Assembly (NCBI RefSeq): GCF_032452875.1 | Contig: NC_083881.1 | Span: 62,875,689-62,939,688 of the forward strand | Direction of reading: 5' to 3' | Length of the DNA: 64,000 bases | Origin: Bos javanicus | Lineage: Eukaryota; Chordata; Mammalia; Artiodactyla; Bovidae | Part shown: positions 56,560 through 64,000 of the stretch, in pieces | How positions within the stretch are numbered: the first letter of the stretch is position 1 | Layout: each line of letters starts with the position of its first letter | Notes under the pieces: model-generated | What the model was told of the DNA's origin: nothing | Database searches by the model: none | The model's input: only the letters and a program-made list of their open reading frames with translations | Position numbers and translations under genes: made by a program

Positions 56560-57702
56560 TATCATGCCCACTCCTTGACTTTTCGTACTGTTCATGGGGT
56601 TCTCACGAATACTGAAGTGGTTTGCCATTCCCTTCTCCAGCGGATCATGTTTTGTCAGAACTCTCCACCATGACCCATGTTGGGTGGTCCTACATGGCAT
56701 GGCTCATAGTTTCATTGAGTTAGACCAGGCTGTGGTCCATGTGATCAGTTTATTAGCTTTCTGTGATTCTGGTTTTCATTCTGTCTGCCCTCTGAGGGAT
56801 AAGGATGAGGCTTATGGAAGCTTCCTGATAGGAGAGAATGACTGTGGGGGAAACTGGATCTTGTTGTGATGGCCAGGGCCATGCTCAGTAAATCTATAAT
56901 CCAATTTTCTGTCGATGGGCAGGGCTGTGTTTCCTCCCTTTTGTTTGACCTGCGACCAAACTATGGTGGACCTGATGAAAGCGAAAGAGGAGAGTGAAAA
57001 AGTTGGCTTAAAACTCAACATTCAGAAAACTAAGATCATGGCATCCAGTCCCATCACTTCATAGCAAATAGATGGGGAAACAATGGAAACAGTGACAGGC
57101 TTTATTTTGAGGGGCTCCAAAAATCACTGCAGATGGTGACTGTAGCCATGAAATTAAAAGACGCTTACTCCTTGGAAGAAAAGCTATGACAAACCTAGAT
57201 AGCACATTAAAAAGCAGAGACATTACTTTGCCAACAAAGGTCCATTTAGTCAAAGCTATGGTTTTTCTGGTAGTCATGTATGGATGTGAGAATAGGGCTA
57301 ATAAAGAAAGCTGAGCGCCAAAGAATTGATGCTTTTGAACAGTGGTGTTGGAGAAGACTCTTTGAGAGTCCCTTAGACTGCAAGGAGATCCAACCAATCA
57401 ATCCTAAAGGAAATCAGTCCTGAATATTCATTGCAAAGACTGATGCTGAAGCTGAAACTCCAATACTTTGGCCACCTGATGAGAAATTTCAACTGACTCA
57501 TTTGAAAAGATCCTGATGCTGGGAATGATTGAAGGCAGGAGGAGAAGGCGACAATGGAGGATGAGATGGTTGGATGGCATCACCAACTCGATGGACATGA
57601 GTTTGAGCAGGTTTCAGGAGTTGGTGATGAATAGGAAAGCCTGATGTGCTGCAGTCAATGCAGTCACAAAGAATCGGACACGACTGAGCAACTGAACTGA
57701 AC
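56560..57702 (+). repeat. BovB LINE, internally deleted or composite
   Basis: Positions 56590-56900 ('gaagtggtttgccattccc', 'gagttagaccaggctgtgg') resemble the 5' part of long BovB copies. From about 56975 the text jumps to ORF2 3' sequence ('gtgaaaaagttggcttaaaa') and runs to the terminal 'gagcaactgaactgaa'. The whole RT core is missing. Many stops and frameshifts. Confidence 0.75.
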
Positions 57703-58920
<1,218 letters not shown>

Positions 58921-59145
58921 CAGGAGGTTGCAAACAATGGTCCTTGGGCCAGAGCCAGTTGGCTGGCTGTTTTTGTAAATAAAGTTTTACTGGCCCACAG
59001 CTACACTCATCTGTTTCTACCTTCTCATGGCCGCTTTTGCACTGCCACAGCCGGGCTGAGGAGTTGCGACAGAGACTGTGTAATTCGCTAAAACTAAAAT
59101 ACTTAATATCTAGCCTATTACAGAAAAAAAGTTTGAAGATCACTG
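58921..59145. mobile_element. hAT-Charlie-like nonautonomous element
   Basis: Text 'caggaggttgcaaacaatgg', 'ttttgtaaataaagttttac', 'ggagttgcgacagagact' and 'agtttgaagatcactg' follows a well-known nonautonomous hAT repeat. The ends CAGGAGGTTGCAAAC and its inverted partner agtttgaagatcactg pair roughly. Flanking octamers ctctaaag and ctcttaat match at 6 of 8. Confidence 0.75.
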
Positions 59146-60497
59146 CTCTTAATAATTTCCCTAATATTTGACAAATATAATTTAACTTGTAAAAGGAAAA
59201 CACTAATTTTCCCAACTTTGAAAAACATAGCCATTGTTTAAAATGAGCAATGAATATGAACCACCGTCTTTTTTATTTAAGATGCTCGTTCAGAATACTT
59301 ATTTCTGCTACCCTGCAGGAAGGCGCAGATGATGATCCAACTGCAAATGCTTTGTCTGTTTTCTGGATCATCAGAAACTCTTCACTGTGTCTATTTTTTT
59401 AGCCCTTTAAATTTCATAGTCTGTGAAAGACTAGGTACAAAATGATTCAAAGTTTGCTTCCTAAAATGATCTACCCATAAGATTACGGGGGACTCTTACT
59501 TTCTATGTTGAATATTTCTGCAATGTTTCATATCTTTTAACTTAAATGAGAAAGAAATCTGAAGGGCAAAATAATACTTCTCTTATATGATAGAAAATCT
59601 TACGTTAAAGCTGATAAAGTGAATTCCAGAATATGCGTCTTAGAATAAGGTGGGAAATAAATCATTCAAGATAGAATCGATTCCACTGTCATTTTGCCTG
59701 GAAAAAGCAATTTCGAGATAACCACTGAATCAGAAAATTTGAGACCTGGACAGGATATTAGGAATCACTGCTTGAAAAATATGAAGAAAGCTGTGAACTT
59801 TCTCCCCAGATAAAAGCACATATGCACACAAATGATTTGTAATATAATTTCAGGGGATTCACGTCCCCCAGGCTGATCAACAGCATAAGATAAGAACCAC
59901 CTTCCTCATTTCACAGCTGAGAAGAAGCTGAGAAACTCGCTCACTCCAGGGAACAATGACAGCAGCAGAAAGCGAAAACAGGGCAGGAAAATGGTAGGTC
60001 AATGCTCTTTTTAATGGCCCAAGAGCTGGTTGCATGGTTATCTGGACAGACAGCATGTAAATTACCCATGCATTTCCATATTTTAGAAGTTGATTTGAAA
60101 CTTTCTTCTCTGCCTTTTCCCTACCCTTCGCTGCCACCACTGCACAGCCAAATTCTGTCTGGAACAATCTGGAGAGGATAACTGGGGAGCCTGAGGTTGG
60201 AACAAGACTCTGAAGGAGCAGAAAGACTTTAAGAGAAAACAGACAGAAGAAAAGAGGGTCATACCCGTAAAAGTAAAGGGGCAAGAAACACAGTGGGAGA
60301 AGAGGTCTCCAGTGCATGGAGGGCTCTAACCACCTTCATAAGGAATTTGTGTTTTATTCTGAAATGGTGAAATCAGTGGTAAGATTTGCAAATGGGAGAG
60401 ATTCATTCATTCACGCCCTTCTCTCCTGTCTTCAGGCACCTCTGGAGTGTGTGGCTAGGAGGATGGCTACATCATTACGCATAACAAGAAATGAAAG
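59146..60497. other. Intron 5, nothing recognised
   Basis: Unique intron. A 146-codon minus-strand frame at 59877-60317 has no recognisable motif or splice context. Confidence 0.4.
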
Positions 60498-60745
60498 CGG
60501 GACTTCCTGGTGGTCCATGGGCTCTATCCCTGGTCCAGGAAGATCCCACATGCCGTAGGGCAAGTAAGCCTGTGCCCTGCAACTACTGAAGCCCATGCAC
60601 CCAGAGCCCGTGTTCCACAACAAAAGAAGCCACCACAATGAGAAGTCCGTACACCGCAACGAGAGAGTAGCCCCTGCTGGCCAAAACTGGAGAAAGATTG
60701 CATGCAGCATTGAAGACCCAGCACAGCCAAAAAAGTAGAATTAAT
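60498..60745 (+). repeat. CHR-type SINE (cetartiodactyl)
   Basis: 'gcgggacttcctggtggtcc', 'tctatccctggtccagga', 'ccctgcaactactgaagcc', 'cacaacaaaagaagccacc', ending 'gcacagccaaaaaagtag'. It lacks a short piece near the start. Confidence 0.88.
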
Positions 60746-61086
60746 TAATTTTTTAAAAGAGGGAATAAAAGTGGAAGAACAGATGTGAAAGAAGTCAAGA
60801 AGGAAGGGGAAAAGGGAGAAAAAAAGAGAGTTCCATTATGTACACGTTGTGTTGGAGGCCCAAGTGTTTGATGTTCAGAGGAACACCTAAGAAGGGATAT
60901 CTAGCCAACTAAAGGACAAAGAAAGAGTATGGGCCTCAGAAAGCTGATCAAGACTGGAAATAATAATTTAGAAGTCATTGTGCAGAGAAGACGATTTTAT
61001 TTTAAAGGTGCAGAAGTATAAAGTTGAAGATACATTTAAACAGTTATCGGTGCATCAGTGTCTAGGGGCATCTCCTGGAAACCGAC
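60746..61086. other. Intron 5 start, nothing recognised
   Basis: Purine-rich unique intron just downstream (gene sense) of exon 5. Confidence 0.45.
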
Positions 61087-61142
61087 CTTGATGTCTGATC
61101 ATACATGTACTCCTCAGCCCCAACCGAAGCACTCCGAAATTT
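61087..61142 (-). CDS. GRHL2: GRHL2 exon 5: 56-nt linker exon
   Basis: A short exon of 18 codons plus two bases, reading KFRSASVGAEEYMYDQTS, about human residues 227-244, the linker just before the DNA-binding domain. The acceptor is 'atattttgcag' and the donor is TCAAG then gtcggt, a poor match to the gtaagt consensus. Entry is in phase 0 and exit in phase 2, and the leftover AG joins T of exon 6 to encode Ser. Skipping it would shift the frame. The large preceding exon is beyond the window. Confidence 0.93.
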
Positions 61143-61559
61143 CTGCAAAATATAAAAAGTCATCAAAATTAAAACAAATAGGTGAGTCATTATGCTCCCC
61201 GCCCCCCACCAAAGTGGCAAAGGTATCCAAACTGTCTTATGTTTTAGAAAGGAAAATTACACATTTTTTTGGTATTGTGTTTTCAACTACAGTGAAAATA
61301 GTTACCATTTGTGTACAGAACTGGCATAGTACCTGCACATTGAGAATTATTTTCAACATAAAATGTATTTGTACTTTTCTTCACAAATTCACAGGTGCTC
61401 CTAAGGTGCTTTCAGGTACTGGAAACTGTTTCCTCAAACGTTTAAACATCTCTTCTATTTTCTTATCTCCAGCACTATCCCAAAAGTCACAAATTCCGAG
61501 TTAATGGAACACTGAATACAGGGAGGCCACACAGCATATCATAAGCCCTACTGAGAGTG
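61143..61559. other. Intron 4, nothing recognised
   Basis: AT-rich intron upstream (gene sense) of exon 5. No exon 4 sequence is seen here or further right. Confidence 0.45.
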
Positions 61560-61790
61560 TTAGGAGCATAGTTTCAGGAGCAAGACTGTCTAGAGTCAGG
61601 TTCTAGTTCTTTTACCTGCTGCCTGTGTAGACTGGGGCAAGTGTCATATTTTCTTCAGCTGTAAAATGCACAGTTGTAGTGATGAGAAGAATTAACTGCA
61701 TTATTAGTGGTGAACTACTAAGAACAGTTCCTGGAATGTGGCGAGCCCTATCTATGTGTATTAAATTCTGTTCTATTGTGAACACTTGAC
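61560..61790 (+). repeat. MIR SINE
   Basis: 'ctagagtcaggttctagtt', 'agactggggcaagtgtcat', 'cttcagctgtaaaatgcac' and 'acagttcctggaatgtggc' follow the MIR consensus. Confidence 0.7.
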
Positions 61791-61858
61791 CATATTTAGT
61801 GCCCTTCTCTAAGATCTTCATTATCGCAACATTGTTAAGAGTAAGTTTGCAGAGGAAA

Positions 61859-61905
61859 CTCTAAGTCATAATATTATAAGTCATAATACTCTAAGTCATA
61901 ACATG
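61859..61905 (+). repeat. Short tandem repeat, about 15-16 bp unit
   Basis: Three imperfect units of 'taagtcataat' text: ctctaagtcataatat, tataagtcataatact, ctaagtcataacat. Confidence 0.85.
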
Positions 61906-61989
61906 AGGAGGTTTGGGTTCACAGACATCCAGTTGTTGTATATTTAGTGCAAGTAGGATGCATTTTACTATATTTTAGAACCTTTTCAT

Positions 61990-62264
61990 GGAGAAGGCAA
62001 TGGCACCCCACTCCAGTACTCTTGCCTGGAAAATCCCATGGACCAAGGAGCCTGGTGGGCTGCAGTCCATGGGGTCGCTAGGAGTCGGACACGACTGAGT
62101 GACTTCACTTTCACTTTTCACTTTCATGCATTGGAGAAGGAAATGGCAACCCACTCCAGTGTTCTTGCCTGGAGAATCTCAGGGATGGGGGAGCCTGGTG
62201 GGCTGCCGTCTATGGGGTCGCACAGAGTCGGACACGACTGAAGCGACTTAGCAGCAGCAGCAGC
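61990..62264 (+). repeat. Young Bov-A2 dimeric SINE with perfect 13-bp target duplication
   Basis: Both monomers are present in sense orientation, joined at 'tcactttcatgcattggag' and ending in a CAG-rich tail 'cttagcagcagcagc'. The 13-mer agaaccttttcat is identical at 61977-61989 and 62265-62277, and the body is close to consensus, so insertion was recent. Confidence 0.96.
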
Positions 62265-62496
62265 AGAACCTTTTCATTGAAGATGCACAAAAGTGCTAAC
62301 TCTTGATCCTAAAGTGAATATAACAGAACATTGAAGAAAAAGCACTTGGTGGATCACATACATCTGGACCTTCCACTGTGGCCTTTTTTCTAGTCTCTCT
62401 AAGAAACAACCTTCTTGCTTCTCCTTTCCCTGACATAAATGTCCATTCTTTGACAAGTAATTCAAAGATTTCCTTCTCAGGAAAGGGTTTGGTGGT

Positions 62497-62655
62497 GTTG
62501 TTGCTCAGTTGCTAAGTTGTGTCCAGCATTTTACGACCCCATGATCTGCAGCACGCCAGGCTTCTCTATTCTTCACTGTCCCCAAGAGTTTGCTCCAACT
62601 CATGTCCATTGAGTCAGTAATGCCATCCGTGCATCTCATCCTCTGTCATCCCCAA
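62497..62655 (-). repeat. BovB LINE 3' end, truncated
   Basis: Reverse BovB terminus: 'ttgctaagttgtgtccagc', 'tctgcagcacgccaggc', 'aatgccatccgtgcatctc'. Diverged; about 160 bases. Confidence 0.85.
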
Positions 62656-63662
62656 GAAAGGGTTACTCCCAGCTATTTTCCAGCCACCATCTCTAACCAT
62701 TGTCTCTAGGATAGTGGTTTATTTTCCAACCACCATCTCTAGAACACAGTGGACCCTTACATCACAGTTTATATGTACATCAGATATAGCTATATAATTC
62801 CATGTCTTTAATCAGTCACCAATTTTTAGGTCTTATTAATGTATTCGTTCATCCACTCTTTCAGTAAATACTTACTGAGCATCCACTTTGTATCAGACAC
62901 CATGCTAGGTGCTATGGATACCACGGTAGAAAAGAAAAGATGCAGGCCCTGCTCTCATGAAGCTTCTGGTCTAGTAGGTGAAGAATATTAGCCAAATAAT
63001 CATTCATTTAAAAACTTATAAACCATGTGCAAACACTCTGAGGAACAGCCACAGAGTTCTAGGCAGTACATCACAACTGAGAAAGTAGAAATCAGTCCCA
63101 CTGACAATCAGCCTAGATGGTTCTAATAGGATGTACTATTTCCAGTGGCACAACAGAGAAGACCAACAGAAGATCAGCAATGCTCCCAACAGAAGCCCAA
63201 AAGACAGCAACACAGCTACACAAGTGAGCAACGCTCCCTCCTCCTGTGGGACTGATGCTTTCCTAGCAAAGATATCCTCAGCCTCGCTTTGTTCGTCACC
63301 TCTTCTGAACAATGACAACCAAGATACCCAGTTTCTAGACCGCCCCCACATCTCGATATACACAATCCAGAACTGGTTGTCATTTCCATGATCCCTTCTT
63401 AGATTCATCCAGCACAAGCCCAAACACTATCAAGAGCTCCTCCCAGCTCTCTCTTATGAGCTGTCCCTGAGGATCCCCTGCAGAAACAGACTAAATAAAT
63501 GCAACATTGACTACAAATATGTTCGTGGTAGTCTTTGGCTGGTGGACTTAGATTCAAAGAAAACTGATTTTACTAGAAACTGAAAGGAGAGGACAAGGAG
63601 GTCTTCCCTAAGAAAGTCACACAGGAGGAAGGGTGTGGAAGGTAGTAAAGAACATTCTAGAA
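62656..63662. other. Intron 4 with old repeat trace
   Basis: 'caaccaccatctctagaac' text is locally duplicated (62683-62695 and 62729-62741). The common ancient repeat text lies at 62840-62990 ('agtaaatacttactgagcat', 'ccctgctctcatgaagctt'). Plus-strand frame 63131-63391 has no recognisable motif. Confidence 0.4.
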
Positions 63663-63858
63663 TAACATTGTTCAACAGAACTTTATGCAAAGATGGAAAT
63701 GTTCTATATCTTCACTGTCTAATACAGTAGCCTCTAGCCACATGTATCTACTGAGCACTTAGAATGGAGATAATGGGACTGAGGAATTAAATTTTAAATT
63801 TTATCCATTTTAATAGCTGCACGTGGCTAGTGACTACAGTACCTAGTGCACAGCACAG
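63663..63858. mobile_element. hAT-like palindromic miniature element
   Basis: 'caacagaactttatgcaaag', 'ctgtctaatacagtagcctc', 'cacatgtatctactgagcac' and 'gctgcacgtggctagtgac' follow a common nonautonomous hAT repeat with long inner symmetry. The terminal repeats are decayed. Confidence 0.6.
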
Positions 63859-64000
63859 ATCTGAAACATGGAGCAGCATTCACAGGGGTCTTGAGGCAGG
63901 AGGAGCATATTAGGCTCACAGAACTGAATGAAGCTCAGAACAGAGGGCACCAGGGGGAAAGATGTGCAAGGTGAGGTGGGAAAGGCAGAGGAGAAACAGA

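Noticed and set aside
59877..60317. 146-codon minus-strand open frame in intron 5
   Set aside because: Same strand as GRHL2, but it lacks flanking splice signals and has no match to GRHL2 or any domain I know.
61058..61504. 148-codon plus-strand frame overlapping exon 5
   Set aside because: It is the antisense shadow of the real GRHL2 exon 61087-61142 plus AT-rich intron.
61143..64000. GRHL2 exon 4 (large activation-domain exon)
   Set aside because: No sequence encoding the expected acidic/serine-rich segment was found; it must lie beyond position 64000.

Overview
This window is mammalian nuclear DNA from a ruminant, almost certainly a bovid. The evidence is the dense load of tRNA-derived Bov-tA/Bov-A2 SINEs, RTE-type BovB LINEs, cetartiodactyl CHR SINEs and bovine-type L1 tails, alongside older mammal-wide MIR, L2, hAT, mariner and Tigger relics. 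There is no bacterial-style gene organisation: almost all of the sequence is intron.

The one gene I can support is GRHL2 (grainyhead-like transcription factor 2), on the minus strand. It runs right to left through the whole window and leaves it at both ends. Five consecutive coding exons are visible, each with an AG acceptor and a GT donor and with reading phases that join exactly: 61087-61142, 58172-58328, 53174-53285, 26164-26258 and 6592-6750. Counting from the human protein as I remember it, they correspond to about residues 227-419, which is the short linker before the grainyhead/CP2 DNA-binding domain and most of that domain. The first exons and promoter lie beyond position 64000. The end of the DNA-binding domain, the dimerisation domain and the 3' UTR lie beyond position 1. 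I judge these to be exons 5-9, so the introns seen are part of intron 4, introns 5-8, and part of intron 9.

Intron layout, right to left. Intron 4 part (61143-64000) has MIR, a young Bov-A2 copy with a perfect 13-bp target duplication, a BovB tail and two ancient elements. Intron 5 (58329-61086) has a hAT element and a CHR SINE. Intron 6 (53286-58171) has a Bov-A2 dimer, MIR and a rearranged BovB. Intron 7 (26259-53173, about 27 kb) has a relic of a Tigger transposase gene interrupted by a SINE pair, L1 3' ends, a mariner miniature element, CHR SINEs, L2, MIR and many Bov-tA copies. Intron 8 (6751-26163, about 19 kb) has two BovB copies carrying reverse-transcriptase ORF remnants, L1, L2 and several SINEs. 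Intron 9 part (1-6591) has SINEs, a nested L1, a BovB tail, and a frameshifted protein-like relic at 1146-1600 that I could not identify.

I found no RNA gene, CRISPR array, operon or intact mobile element. Repeat boundaries were set by eye and are good to a few tens of bases unless a target-site duplication is quoted. Family names for the oldest repeats are from memory of their consensus sequences.
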